A DNA stretch of 64,000 nt from positions 1-64,000 of the forward strand of contig QNAI01000002.1 in NCBI GenBank assembly GCA_003641745.1, written 5' to 3'. Below, piece after piece: positions 1-8,896 of the stretch. The translations under genes and the position numbers were made by a program. Source of the DNA: Verrucomicrobiota bacterium (GTDB lineage Bacteria > Verrucomicrobiota > Verrucomicrobiia > Opitutales > Opitutaceae). How positions within the stretch are numbered: the first letter of the stretch is position 1; each line of letters starts with the position of its first letter. The notes beneath the pieces are model-generated. The model was not told the origin of the DNA. It ran no database searches and saw only the letters and a list, made by a program, of their open reading frames with translations.

Positions 1-374
1 CATTCACTTTCCAATGAATAGCCGTAGAGGATGGTGACGACATCCTGGTAGCCTCGGGCCGATGCTTCCATGGCAAGGCCGGTGAGTTCCCCGTCCCCAT
101 CGTAACCGGCGAAGACGTTGGCATTCGCGAAATCCTCGTCGGACAGCAGTGCCAGGCCCGATTCATCGAGCAGATAATTGGACTTCACGGTTGCTTCAGG
201 CAGTACGGCGAAAATGGCTTTTTCGAGCGCCATCTGCTGGTTGTAGGTGATCCTGGGGAGGGTCAACTGGTAGGTCAGTACCACGAGCAAACCGGACATC
301 ATGGCGATGCCGCCGAGGACCAGGATCAGGCTGCGGCTGCTGGGCAGAACTGGAGCTGGAGTTTCTTCGGTCAT
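1..374 (-). CDS. rnfG: RnfG, electron transport complex subunit G (3' end outside window)
   Basis: The frame opens with ATG at 374 and is still open at base 1, so only about 124 N-terminal residues are visible. They give a short polar N-terminus (MTEETPAPVLPSSRS), one transmembrane helix (about residues 15-37) and the start of a periplasmic domain with the sequence LPRITYNQQMALEKAIFAVLP, cut here to its sense: the region where RnfG proteins leave the membrane. RnfG is the membrane-anchored subunit that carries a covalent FMN on a threonine; that SGAT-type site lies beyond the window edge. The start codon overlaps the stop codon of rnfD by four bases (ATGA), so the two are translationally coupled. 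The assignment rests on topology, sequence character and position after rnfC and rnfD. Confidence 0.88.
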   Translation of the reverse strand, partial: MTEETPAPVLPSSRSLILVLGGIAMMSGLLVVLTYQLTLPRITYNQQMALEKAIFAVLPEATVKSNYLLDESGLALLSDEDFANANVFAGYDGDGELTGLAMEASARGYQDVVTILYGYSLESE

Positions 375-1438
375 CCGGCAGCTTTCGGTTTTTTGGCTCC
401 GTAAATGCGGGGCTGGGTCACGGCGCTGATCAGAGGCGAGCAGGCGTTGGCCAACAGGATGGCGTACATCACGCCCTCGTTGAGGCCTCCGAAGAGGCGG
501 ATAATGACGGTCACGAATCCGATCATCCCACCGTAGATCCAGACCCCACGCGGGGTAACCGGTGAGGCCACCATGTCTGTGGCCATGAATACGGCGCCCA
601 GCATCAGACCGCCGGTGGTGAGGGTGAACAGCGGATCAGGATAGGCCTGCGGATCGATCAGGTAGAACAGGCCCGAGGTAAGAAAGGCGACCAGGAGAAC
701 ACTGAAGGTGATCTGCCAGTTCATCATCCGGCGCGCCACCAGGTAGAGTCCGCAAAGCAGGATCAGCAGGGCTGAGGTCTCGCCGGCCGATCCGGCGGTG
801 GTCCCGAGCAACAATTGAACGGAATCCGTGCTGATCTGCTCGAATTTCATGAGGGCCAGCGGGGTGGCGCCCGAGAATCCGTCGGGGGCGACCTGGGTCA
901 GCCAGTCGCCGATCGGGGTCGGTTTGAGAAAGGGCGGAGTCAGCGTTGACGGAATGAACTGGGTGAAACGGCCTGGACTCATATAGGGCACCCAGGTGGT
1001 GATCGGAACGGTAAAGGCGGCCTGGGCGAATGCGCGGCCGACCAGGGCGGGGTTCATCACGTTGTAGCCCAGTCCACCGAAGAACATTTTGCCCAGTGCG
1101 ATACCCGCGAAGCCCGCCACAGCCGCCATCCAGAGCGGAAACCCGGGTGGCAGGGTCAGTCCCAGGAGCAGACCGGTGATGGTCGCGCTCCAGTCATTGA
1201 TGGATGAGGTCTCCCTCTTGGAGAGGCGGCAGACGAGGTGTTCAGTCAGCACGCAGGCACCGGTGGCAACAATGAGGAGGGCGAGCACACTGATCCCGAA
1301 CTGGTAGACCGAAAAAACGCATACCGGCAGCAGGGCGTAGACCACGTTGCGCATGATGACGTTCACCGGCGGACTCACCCGCAGGTGGGGCGAGGTCCGC
1401 AGCTGGACATTGGGCGCGTGATGCGGGGGTTGGTTCAT
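371..1438 (-). CDS. rnfD: RnfD, electron transport complex membrane subunit D
   Basis: This 355-residue polytopic membrane protein belongs to the NqrB/RnfD family, a core ion-translocating subunit of the Rnf complex (ferredoxin:NAD+ oxidoreductase). The sequence shows many hydrophobic helices from about residue 27 on, the family signature GLGYNVMNPALVGRAF, and the flavinylation motif SGATPL at about residues 188-193, whose threonine should carry FMN. The reading frame extends 32 codons upstream, but the ATG at 1438 (MNQPPHH) is chosen because it overlaps the rnfC stop by ATGA and matches the usual family length. ApbE encoded at the head of this cluster is the expected flavin transferase. Order rnfC-rnfD-rnfG is the classical one. 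Confidence 0.95.
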   Translation of the reverse strand: MNQPPHHAPNVQLRTSPHLRVSPPVNVIMRNVVYALLPVCVFSVYQFGISVLALLIVATGACVLTEHLVCRLSKRETSSINDWSATITGLLLGLTLPPGFPLWMAAVAGFAGIALGKMFFGGLGYNVMNPALVGRAFAQAAFTVPITTWVPYMSPGRFTQFIPSTLTPPFLKPTPIGDWLTQVAPDGFSGATPLALMKFEQISTDSVQLLLGTTAGSAGETSALLILLCGLYLVARRMMNWQITFSVLLVAFLTSGLFYLIDPQAYPDPLFTLTTGGLMLGAVFMATDMVASPVTPRGVWIYGGMIGFVTVIIRLFGGLNEGVMYAILLANACSPLISAVTQPRIYGAKKPKAAG

Positions 1439-2802
1439 GACGCCTTGGCTTTCTCCCGATTGCTGGACTTGGCGATGCGGAAATATTGAACGAGAGGGAT
1501 ACTCGAGGGGCAGACGTAGCTGCAGCAGCCGCATTCAAAGCAGTCCATGAGATGGAAGGACTCCGCCATCTCCTCGTAGCGGTGCTTGTAGGCCATCTTG
1601 CCCAGTTGGGCCGGATTGAGATGCATCGGGCAGGAATCCACGCATTGGCCGCAGCTGATGCACGGGTAGGCGTGATCGGAGATCCTGCCATGGGTGTCCT
1701 GTTCGGTCAGCACCAGGACGCCGCCGGCGCCCTTTGTAATGGGAACATCGAGCGAGGAGACCGTGCCGCCCATCATCGGACCGCCCATGATCAGGTGTTG
1801 GGCGGAGCCTTTGAATCCGAGCTGATCGAGGATGAAACGAAGAGGGGTGCCGAGAGCGACCAGGTAATTGCCGGGTCTGTCGACGCCGGGCCCGGTGACG
1901 GTGACCACGCGTTCAATCACACCCTGACTCATGGGAAGGAGGGCTCCGATTTCGGCGGTCGATGAGACGTTGAAGACACCCAACCCAACCGATGAAGGGA
2001 ATCCGCCGGAAGGGATCTCGAGATTCGTCAGGGCTTTGGCCAGCATCTTCTCCGCGCCCTGGGGGTATTTGGTTTTGACCGCCTTGACTTCGATGGAACC
2101 GTCGGCCGGTAGTTTGGCTCGGATGGCTTCAACCGCGTCGAGTTTATTATCCTCGGTGCCGATGATCGCTTTATTGGCGCCCAGTGCGCGCATGAAAATC
2201 TGCGTACCTCTGATCAGGTCCTCGGTGTATTCGAGCATCACCCGGTGATCCGTGGTCAGAAACGGTTCGCATTCGCAGCCATTGATCAGGACCGTGTGCA
2301 CGGTGTGTTCCTTGGGCGGTGTCAGCTTCACGTGGGTGGGGAAGGCGGCTCCCCCGAGTCCGACCAGTCCGGAGTCCTGAACCGCCTGAACGATTTCCCT
2401 GGGCGACATGGTGTCCACATCCCGCGGCTGAAAATAGCGGACCTCCTGGCTGTCACCTGGATAGACTTCGAGAATAATCGATGGGGTTTTCGGGCCCTTG
2501 GTTGTGGGCATCAATTCGATCCCCTTGATCTTCCCGGTCGCTGGAGCGTGCAGGGGAACGGATACGAACCCACCCGCCTTGGCGATGGGTTCGCCGCGGA
2601 CCACTTCCTGGCCGGGATGCACGAGCGGCACGGATGGAGCGCCCGTGTGCTGCGAGAGGGGCAGGATCATCTCCGGCGAAAACGGGAGACGTCGGATCGG
2701 CTTGTTCGCGGTGAAGTGCTTGTTCTCCTCGGGGTGAATCCCGTGGGAGAACGAACTGCGAACCCAGTGGGCTGGATCGAATAGGCTGCTCAGTCCACTC
2801 AT
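1435..2802 (-). CDS. rnfC: RnfC, electron transport complex iron-sulfur subunit C
   Basis: RnfC is the cytoplasmic-face subunit that binds NAD(H) and FMN and passes electrons through two [4Fe-4S] clusters. The 455-residue protein has the N-terminal barrel-sandwich region (HPGQEVVRGEPIAKAGG), the Rossmann-like NADH/FMN region with GLGGAAFPTHVKL at about residue 147, and the SLBB-type region (VTGPGVDRPGNYLVALGTP). Two ferredoxin motifs follow: CISCGQCVDSCP near residue 381 and CFECGCCSYVCP near residue 420. The first 30 residues contain the family start HWVRSSFSHGIHPEENK. It is separated from the preceding nifJ by about 200 bp holding two hairpin repeats, and is coupled to rnfD by an ATGA overlap. 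Confidence 0.96.
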   Translation of the reverse strand: MSGLSSLFDPAHWVRSSFSHGIHPEENKHFTANKPIRRLPFSPEMILPLSQHTGAPSVPLVHPGQEVVRGEPIAKAGGFVSVPLHAPATGKIKGIELMPTTKGPKTPSIILEVYPGDSQEVRYFQPRDVDTMSPREIVQAVQDSGLVGLGGAAFPTHVKLTPPKEHTVHTVLINGCECEPFLTTDHRVMLEYTEDLIRGTQIFMRALGANKAIIGTEDNKLDAVEAIRAKLPADGSIEVKAVKTKYPQGAEKMLAKALTNLEIPSGGFPSSVGLGVFNVSSTAEIGALLPMSQGVIERVVTVTGPGVDRPGNYLVALGTPLRFILDQLGFKGSAQHLIMGGPMMGGTVSSLDVPITKGAGGVLVLTEQDTHGRISDHAYPCISCGQCVDSCPMHLNPAQLGKMAYKHRYEEMAESFHLMDCFECGCCSYVCPSSIPLVQYFRIAKSSNREKAKAS

Positions 2803-2816
2803 ATCAGAAACGCTGC

Positions 2817-2869
2817 GGGGTCATTGCTTGCAATCGAGCATGACAATGCACGATTTAAGCTTTGACCCC
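2817..2869 (+). repeat. 53-bp hairpin repeat, family A copy 1
   Basis: The element begins GGGGTCATT and ends TTTGACCCC. Inside, AATCG pairs with CGATT and GCAT with ATGC, so it folds into one long hairpin. It sits between nifJ and rnfC inside the operon. Strand denotes the orientation with GGGGTCATT first. Confidence 0.85.
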
Positions 2870-2900
2870 TTCGTGGGGTACTGGCGACAGGACGGAATAC

Positions 2901-2953
2901 GGGGTCATTCCGAAAAATCATGCATGTTAATGCGTGATTTTCGGTTTGACCCC
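2901..2953 (+). repeat. 53-bp hairpin repeat, family A copy 2
   Basis: Same length and outer arms as copy 1, but the middle stem is different and still paired: CCGAAAAATCA against TGATTTTCGG, closing on TGCAT and AATGC. It lies 31 bp from copy 1 in the nifJ-rnfC spacer. Confidence 0.85.
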
Positions 2954-3001
2954 TTCGAACCGCAGTACGGAGGGAGACGATCCTCTGTCCGGTTACCTGC
3001 A

Positions 3002-6000
3002 TTACTGAAACTTCTCGGCCCGCTTGATCAGCTTTTCCACGCCCTTTTCGTTTGGATCCACAGGGGTGCCGGGATGGATGCACCGTCCGGTGCATTTTTC
3101 AGCGGCCCGGACGATGTCCTTGAAGGGGCCGCCCCTGGGGTCCTTGACGAAGGCCTTTTTGTTTTCGTCGTATTCGAAGATCTTCGGGTTGATATTGGTG
3201 CACTCGTCGCAGGTGGTGCATTCGGACTGGTCGATCCAAGCGGGTTCGTACCCCCCGGCGGCGGATGCTTCGGAGGCGTTGCCATTGCCGTCGGTCGCAG
3301 CGGTTGACAGGTCGAGCAGAGCTGCGCCGCCGGAACCGCCACCAGTGAGCATCGACATGAGGCCGCTGGCCAGTTTCTGGGCCGTTTCGCTTCGCACCTG
3401 CCGGGCGATCTGTTCCGGATCCACCTTGTTGAGCAGTCCGGCCAGTCCCTTGAGGGTTTTCCAGTAGGCCTGCCGCTCCTCGGTCGAGCGGACGATCTCT
3501 TCCGCCACCAGCACGCGGATCAGGTTATTCTTCCTGTCCACGGCCCAGATGTAGGGGAAGAGACCCTCGCGGTCCTCATCCTCCATCTGGATGAATTCGT
3601 GGAGAGTGGTCATGTTCTCGTTCCAGGTATCCTGGGGGGCCACCCTGAAGTGCTTCCGGAACCGTCCTTCCCCTACCGCGAAGTCCGCGAAGGTCATGGG
3701 CAGTTCCATGGTCTGGGTGTTCCCGTCGTCATCGAGGTATTCCAGCTTGTAGATCGGCCAGTCCTCGTCGATGGCCGGGTTGCCCTCGAGGTCGAAGCAC
3801 TCTTCCCAGGATTCGCCGGCGTCGGGGTCGAAGCGGATGACCGGATAGGCCCTCGACTCGAGTGCCATCTTGCTGCGTTGTGCCGTGCTGTTGTCGGGAA
3901 CGCCATGCTCCGGCTGGCAGACCGAGTAGATACTGAAGAGGGCCGGGCGGCGGGCATTCAGTCCGTCGATAAAGCCTTCGATCAGATGGGTGGTGTTGGC
4001 GATATTGCCCTGAAGGATGAAGGAGGTCCGGTGGGCCGCTGCGATCAGGGCCATTTCTTTGCGGATCTCGGTCTTGCCCTTCCAGACTTTGCCGTAAGGC
4101 GCCATATCCGAAATCTGGCCGACAAAGCCCGAGGTGCAGGCCTGGCCGCCGGTGTTGGAGTAGACCTGGGTGTCGAGCACGAAGACCTTGATCGGTCGAC
4201 CCGTCATCAGGGCGCGGGAAACGTTCTGGAAGCCGATGTCAAACATGGCTCCGTCGCCGCCGACCGCCACCACCGGCGGACAGAGCAGGTACTCTTCGTC
4301 GGTGAAGGTCTTCCAGTCGAAATAGACCAACGACTCCTCAACCGCCTTGTAGTCCTGTCCACCTTCCAACTCGGATTCAGCCAACCGGATCGCCTTGAAT
4401 CCGTCGGCCATCATGCGCATGTGGCCCTCGAAGAGGCCCAGGGAGACCGATGCGGCATCCTGGAAGAGATGACTCGACCAGGGGAACGGATATGGGTTGT
4501 AGGGGAAACTGCCTCCGTAGATCGAGGAACAACCGGTCGCATTCGCGAAACCGAGATTTGCGCGTCCATGCTTGGTCGGTCCGGTCTCGTAGCGCCATTT
4601 CAAATCCTTGAGCTGGGCGAGCAGATTACTCACCCAGGTCAGCCAGTCCTGATCCAATGGCGTTCCTGCCTTGCCCTCGTCGAGGGCTTCGGCGAGTTGG
4701 GAGAACTTCAGGTCTTCCTCCTGGTGAGTCGCAACGGCTTTCTGGATACCGGCGATGTCTGATATATCCACCGTGTCGGCCAGCCTGCTTTTGACGTGCT
4801 GCTCGAGTTTCCCGATCAACTCGTCGATCTTCTGAATCTGGCCTCTCACCCGGCGCTGCATCAGAGCGGTGATCGTGCTGGTGAAGAGATGCAGGACCGA
4901 TTTCTCACCGCAACCGGTGCAGGCACCGTCGCCGCAGGACATCGACGAATAGACCGACTTGTCCATCAACATGGTCTCGAGCGCACCGATCTTTTCGTCG
5001 ATGTCGTCGATCCGTATGAAGTCGGGAGAGGTGGTCGGCAGATCGAGCCAGTAATCCCACTCGGAGCGGAGGTTCCTGACTGTCTCCGGGGTCTGGTCGG
5101 CGATGGTCAGAGCCTCGTCTTCGCAGACATCGACGCAAAGCATGCAGCCCTTGCAGGTGTAAGGGTTGATGGTGATGGCGTAGAGCCCGCCCGTGCCGGC
5201 CTGTCTCTTTTCCCTCTGATCATAGTAGGGTTTTGTCAGGGCGAATTTGAATTCGCCCATGGAGTCGAGGAACCATTCGAATTCCTGCTTGAGGGCCTCG
5301 CCGTCACCATTCGCCTCGGCGATGGTCTGGTCTATGGAGGCGTGCAGGATCGGGGTCACGTCGATGCTGGCGGTGTCGCCGTTGGCCGTGGCGGCTGTGG
5401 CCCGCATTTTCTTTTCGACCGTGCGAACCGCTCGCGGCAGGAGGTTTACCTCATGGCCGGCCGTGCGGACCCGCTTGATGGTGGTCTCAAAGGCGTCGGA
5501 TATGGAGCAGGCCAGTCCGGGAATCGCGCTGTCCGGGCAGACCGTGAAACACTTGCTGCAGGCGGTGCACTTCTCGGGATCCCAGACCGGATGATTGAAC
5601 CGGATCTGGGTCATGTCCCGATAGACGCCGGTATTGGCCGGGATCAGAGCCAGTGAACTGAACGGATCGGCCAATTGGTCGTTGGGCTGCCCACCGAGAT
5701 AGAAGCTGCCGGTCTGTTCCCAGAAACGGTGGATGTCGGTTTTGGGATCCTCGCTGGCCTCAATGCGCTTCAACAGCGGCGGAAGGTTGGTTTCTTTCTT
5801 CAGGTTGTCCGTGCCGCCCGAGGTGATTTCAGGCATATCATCGATCGTCTTGAGCTCATCGAATCCGCGGCGAACCACCCGCATATTGTCCTCGACCACA
5901 CGGGCGCCCTTGCTGCCGAACTTATAGGTGATCTGGTCGCGAATTGCCTTGAAGAGCGATTCCTCGGTCAGTCCGGCTGAAGACATCAGGGTGGAGCCGG

Positions 6001-7933
6001 CAAAGAAAGCGCCCTGGAAGGCGATGCCCTGCATGCGGAACTGAAGTTCGGGGTCGGTGGCCTCGTCCCGGGCGATCTGGAAGGCGTCCAGGAAACAGAC
6101 TTTGATTTCCTTTTCGACGATGTATTTCCGGGAATGAGCCGGGAATGAATTCCAGACCTCTTCCGCCGTCGCCAGGTCGCTCTGAATGATGAAAGTGCCG
6201 CCCTTCTTGAGGCCGAACAGCGGATTCGAGTGACTGAAAACGTTCGGGTCGGGTGAGAGGACCGCATCCACGAAATTGTACTCGCAGTTGATCCGGATCG
6301 GTTCCGGCGCGGCCGAGAGATAATAGGTGGTGGGCTGACCCTTCTTTTCGGAACCGTACTTCGGGTTGGCCTTGATGTCGTAGCCGAGCAGTTCGTTGAG
6401 CGTGATGGCGAGATTCTTGCCGGTTGTAATGGCGCCCCATCCTCCGACCGAGTGCATGCGGACGGTGATGGCTCCCTCGGGAAGAAGATTTGGGTTTTCA
6501 CTGCCCTTGAGCCCAAGATCCTTGATCGACGGGTAGTTATCCACCAACTTCTGCTGGTAGATCTCGCTCTTGGGGGAACTCGGCCCTTTGCTCAGGAAGT
6601 CGATTGAGAGGTAGAAGAACTTCTTTTTCGGTCCGTCCGGGAGCATGTTTTCGATCGTGCCCACAATGCCTTCGGGCTGCAGGTCGCGGCTGCCCAATCC
6701 GAAGCAACCTGAGTAGAGCGGAGGGGTGTCTCCGGTGTTCTTGAAGCTGGCATAACTGGGGTAGGGAAGGCTGTCGCCCTTGGCGATCAGGCCATTTTCC
6801 ACGCATTTGCTGATGGTGGCCCGGATCTCGCGGATCAGCGGAAGGTCCTCGGCCAGGGGCTGGTCAGTTCGTTCCGGTACGACCACGCCCTTGCGGCCCT
6901 TGATGATATGCCCGAGCAGGTCACCGGGGAAAGGTCGATACATGGTCATATTGACCACGCCGATCTTGATCCCCCGGGTCTCCCGGAGGTAGTCAGCCAC
7001 TGCTTCGGCCGTGCCGATGATGCTCCCCTGGCCAATGACCAGGTAGTCGGCGTCGTCGCATTTGAAGGTCGAGACGCGGGCATAGGGCCGCCCGGTCAGG
7101 TCGGTGAATTCGACCATGCACTGTTCGGCGATCTCGGCAATATGCTCAAAGAAGTAGGGCCGCTGGGCCGCCACCGACTGCATATAGGATTCCTGGTTCT
7201 GCGCGGCACCGGAGAGGACCGGGTTGTCGACATCCCAGAGGATGGGGATACGGCGTCGCTTCTCGCCGTAGAGCATCTTCTGGGCGGGTGTTGGCGTGTC
7301 GATTATATCATCCGGACGGCCCAGGTATTCTTCGATCAGGGCGCGTTCGGGCAGCAGAAGGGTTTCGATCAGGTGAGTGGTCAGGAATCCATCCTGGCCG
7401 ACAGCTCCGGGCGTGAGCGAAAGCTCCGCGATTTTCCGGGAGATGATATTCAGATCGGCGGCTTCCTGGGCGCTCTTGCCGAGCACCTGGAAGAAACCGG
7501 TGTCGTCTATCAAGTGGTAATCATCGTGCCCGGCATGCACGTTCAGGGTGGTCTTGGAGATCGCCCGGCAGCCGATGTTGAGGATGTAGGGAAGTCGCTT
7601 GCCCACTGCGGTATAGAGGGACTCGTGCATATAGGCGATGCCCTGCCCGGAGGAGAAATTCGATGCGCGCAGACCGCTCATGGCCATCCCGGCGGTGACG
7701 CCGGCCGCGGCGTGTTCGCCCTCGGGTTCGATGAAGATCAGGGGCCGACCCGAAATGTTGATATGGCCCTTGGCGGTTTCCTCGGCCCAGTACTCCCCCA
7801 TCTGTGTCGAGGGAGTGATGGGATACGCACCTGCCGCGTCGGTGGATTCCCGCTCGCACATGATGACGGCGGTGTTGCCATCCATGGCAACAGGGATCCC
7901 TGGATACTTCGCTTTCTTGTTTTGAGAAACCAT
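3002..7933 (-). CDS. nifJ: Extended pyruvate:ferredoxin (flavodoxin) oxidoreductase
   Basis: This 1643-residue protein should oxidise pyruvate with CoA to acetyl-CoA and CO2 and reduce ferredoxin, using thiamine diphosphate and iron-sulfur clusters in the cytoplasm. Visible domains in order: the N-terminal domain with AYPITPSTQMGEYWAEE (about 36-52), the pyruvate-binding and gamma domains (to about 770), a two-cluster ferredoxin domain (CTACSKCFTVCP near 790; CKGCMLCVDVC near 927), the TDP domain (CGDGACTGCG near 999; ATGCSSIYGG; GDGAMFDIGFQN near 1226), and a C-terminal extension with another ferredoxin-like motif CTTCDEC near 1571 and CTGRC further on. Usual NifJ is about 1170-1200 residues. 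Extra length comes from about 80 residues between the two clusters, about 100 helical residues before ATGCSS, and the C-terminal ferredoxin. It lies inside the rnf cluster, 50 bp after rnfB. Confidence 0.94.
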   Translation of the reverse strand: MVSQNKKAKYPGIPVAMDGNTAVIMCERESTDAAGAYPITPSTQMGEYWAEETAKGHINISGRPLIFIEPEGEHAAAGVTAGMAMSGLRASNFSSGQGIAYMHESLYTAVGKRLPYILNIGCRAISKTTLNVHAGHDDYHLIDDTGFFQVLGKSAQEAADLNIISRKIAELSLTPGAVGQDGFLTTHLIETLLLPERALIEEYLGRPDDIIDTPTPAQKMLYGEKRRRIPILWDVDNPVLSGAAQNQESYMQSVAAQRPYFFEHIAEIAEQCMVEFTDLTGRPYARVSTFKCDDADYLVIGQGSIIGTAEAVADYLRETRGIKIGVVNMTMYRPFPGDLLGHIIKGRKGVVVPERTDQPLAEDLPLIREIRATISKCVENGLIAKGDSLPYPSYASFKNTGDTPPLYSGCFGLGSRDLQPEGIVGTIENMLPDGPKKKFFYLSIDFLSKGPSSPKSEIYQQKLVDNYPSIKDLGLKGSENPNLLPEGAITVRMHSVGGWGAITTGKNLAITLNELLGYDIKANPKYGSEKKGQPTTYYLSAAPEPIRINCEYNFVDAVLSPDPNVFSHSNPLFGLKKGGTFIIQSDLATAEEVWNSFPAHSRKYIVEKEIKVCFLDAFQIARDEATDPELQFRMQGIAFQGAFFAGSTLMSSAGLTEESLFKAIRDQITYKFGSKGARVVEDNMRVVRRGFDELKTIDDMPEITSGGTDNLKKETNLPPLLKRIEASEDPKTDIHRFWEQTGSFYLGGQPNDQLADPFSSLALIPANTGVYRDMTQIRFNHPVWDPEKCTACSKCFTVCPDSAIPGLACSISDAFETTIKRVRTAGHEVNLLPRAVRTVEKKMRATAATANGDTASIDVTPILHASIDQTIAEANGDGEALKQEFEWFLDSMGEFKFALTKPYYDQREKRQAGTGGLYAITINPYTCKGCMLCVDVCEDEALTIADQTPETVRNLRSEWDYWLDLPTTSPDFIRIDDIDEKIGALETMLMDKSVYSSMSCGDGACTGCGEKSVLHLFTSTITALMQRRVRGQIQKIDELIGKLEQHVKSRLADTVDISDIAGIQKAVATHQEEDLKFSQLAEALDEGKAGTPLDQDWLTWVSNLLAQLKDLKWRYETGPTKHGRANLGFANATGCSSIYGGSFPYNPYPFPWSSHLFQDAASVSLGLFEGHMRMMADGFKAIRLAESELEGGQDYKAVEESLVYFDWKTFTDEEYLLCPPVVAVGGDGAMFDIGFQNVSRALMTGRPIKVFVLDTQVYSNTGGQACTSGFVGQISDMAPYGKVWKGKTEIRKEMALIAAAHRTSFILQGNIANTTHLIEGFIDGLNARRPALFSIYSVCQPEHGVPDNSTAQRSKMALESRAYPVIRFDPDAGESWEECFDLEGNPAIDEDWPIYKLEYLDDDGNTQTMELPMTFADFAVGEGRFRKHFRVAPQDTWNENMTTLHEFIQMEDEDREGLFPYIWAVDRKNNLIRVLVAEEIVRSTEERQAYWKTLKGLAGLLNKVDPEQIARQVRSETAQKLASGLMSMLTGGGSGGAALLDLSTAATDGNGNASEASAAGGYEPAWIDQSECTTCDECTNINPKIFEYDENKKAFVKDPRGGPFKDIVRAAEKCTGRCIHPGTPVDPNEKGVEKLIKRAEKFQ

Positions 7934-7983
7934 GGTCTTGTCGGTTGAATCTTCTATTTTCTAAAAAGGGGCGGAGGGTTGAG

Positions 7984-8871
7984 TTACCGGTCCGGTTGAA
8001 TGGGAAGGGGTTCCTTGCGGATGATCTTCCTGGCCGCGGCGCCTTTGGTCGCCTTCTGTTTTTCGAGCCAGACGATGGCGCCGGTCGGGCAGCGCTGAAT
8101 GGGAAGGGGGGTGGCCAGTCGGTTCTTGGAATAGTCCACGACGGCCAGGTTGTTCTTGATTTCGATCAGACCGGCGGGGGCGTCGGCCGCGCAACGGGCA
8201 CAACCGGTGCAGGCAACCTCGCAGTCTTCCAGGGCCTCGTCGCCTTCCGCCAGGCTTTTGCAGGCCACCCAGAGTTTGTGGCTGACCGGTTGCAGCGAAA
8301 AGAGATCGAGCGGACAAACCTCAACGCAGTCGTTGCAGGCCACGCACTTGTCTTCGTCCACCACCGGTAGACCATGGTGGTCCATGGTGATGGCGTCGAA
8401 GTCGCAGGACACTTCGCAATCGGCCAACCCCAGGCAACCCCAGGTGCAGGCTTTGCCTCCTCCGCCGGCCGCGACAGCCGCCTGGCAGGTTTCCAGACCG
8501 CTGTAATGAGCCCTCATGCGAGCGACGTGACTGCCGCCGGCGCAGGCCAGCCGGGCAACGCGCTTCTCCTCATTGCCCAATTCGACCCCCAGGTATCCGG
8601 CGATGAACTGGGTCATCTCCTTCGAACTGACGGTGCATTGGGCCGGATTGGCTTTGCCGCCGACACAGGCCTCGGCGAAGGCCCGGCAGCCCGGACTGCC
8701 ACAGGCGCCACAATTGGTGTTGGGCAACATCTCCTCGACTTCGTCGATTCGCGGGTCCTCGGCGACATACAGCTTGCGGTTGGCGACCGCAAGGATTGCT
8801 GCGAGCAAGAGCCCGAGCGCTCCCATGAACAGGAGCGTGCCGCCGATCGACGATGTCAGTGCCTCAATCAA
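7984..8871 (-). CDS. rnfB: RnfB, electron transport complex ferredoxin-type subunit B
   Basis: RnfB is the entry subunit that takes electrons from reduced ferredoxin. The 295-residue protein has one N-terminal membrane anchor (about 8-29), then the Fe-S domain with CGACGSPGCRAFAEAC (about 54-69) and the following cysteine of AQCTVSS, then a run of further cysteine motifs (CTWGCLGLADC, CVACNDCVEVCP, CTGCARCAADAP) that would bind several [4Fe-4S] clusters. Its position directly before the pyruvate:ferredoxin oxidoreductase suggests that the two are made together and coupled through ferredoxin. The last motif lacks the standard final CP, having ADAP instead, so one cluster may be altered. Confidence 0.95.
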   Translation of the reverse strand: MIEALTSSIGGTLLFMGALGLLLAAILAVANRKLYVAEDPRIDEVEEMLPNTNCGACGSPGCRAFAEACVGGKANPAQCTVSSKEMTQFIAGYLGVELGNEEKRVARLACAGGSHVARMRAHYSGLETCQAAVAAGGGGKACTWGCLGLADCEVSCDFDAITMDHHGLPVVDEDKCVACNDCVEVCPLDLFSLQPVSHKLWVACKSLAEGDEALEDCEVACTGCARCAADAPAGLIEIKNNLAVVDYSKNRLATPLPIQRCPTGAIVWLEKQKATKGAAARKIIRKEPLPIQPDR

Positions 8872-8896
8872 GGTGTGACCTCACATTCCGGATCGT

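Noticed and set aside
3599-4762. Long plus-strand frames opposite nifJ and other minus-strand genes
   Set aside because: These arise from high GC content in the antisense frame of conserved genes; they contain no domain motif.
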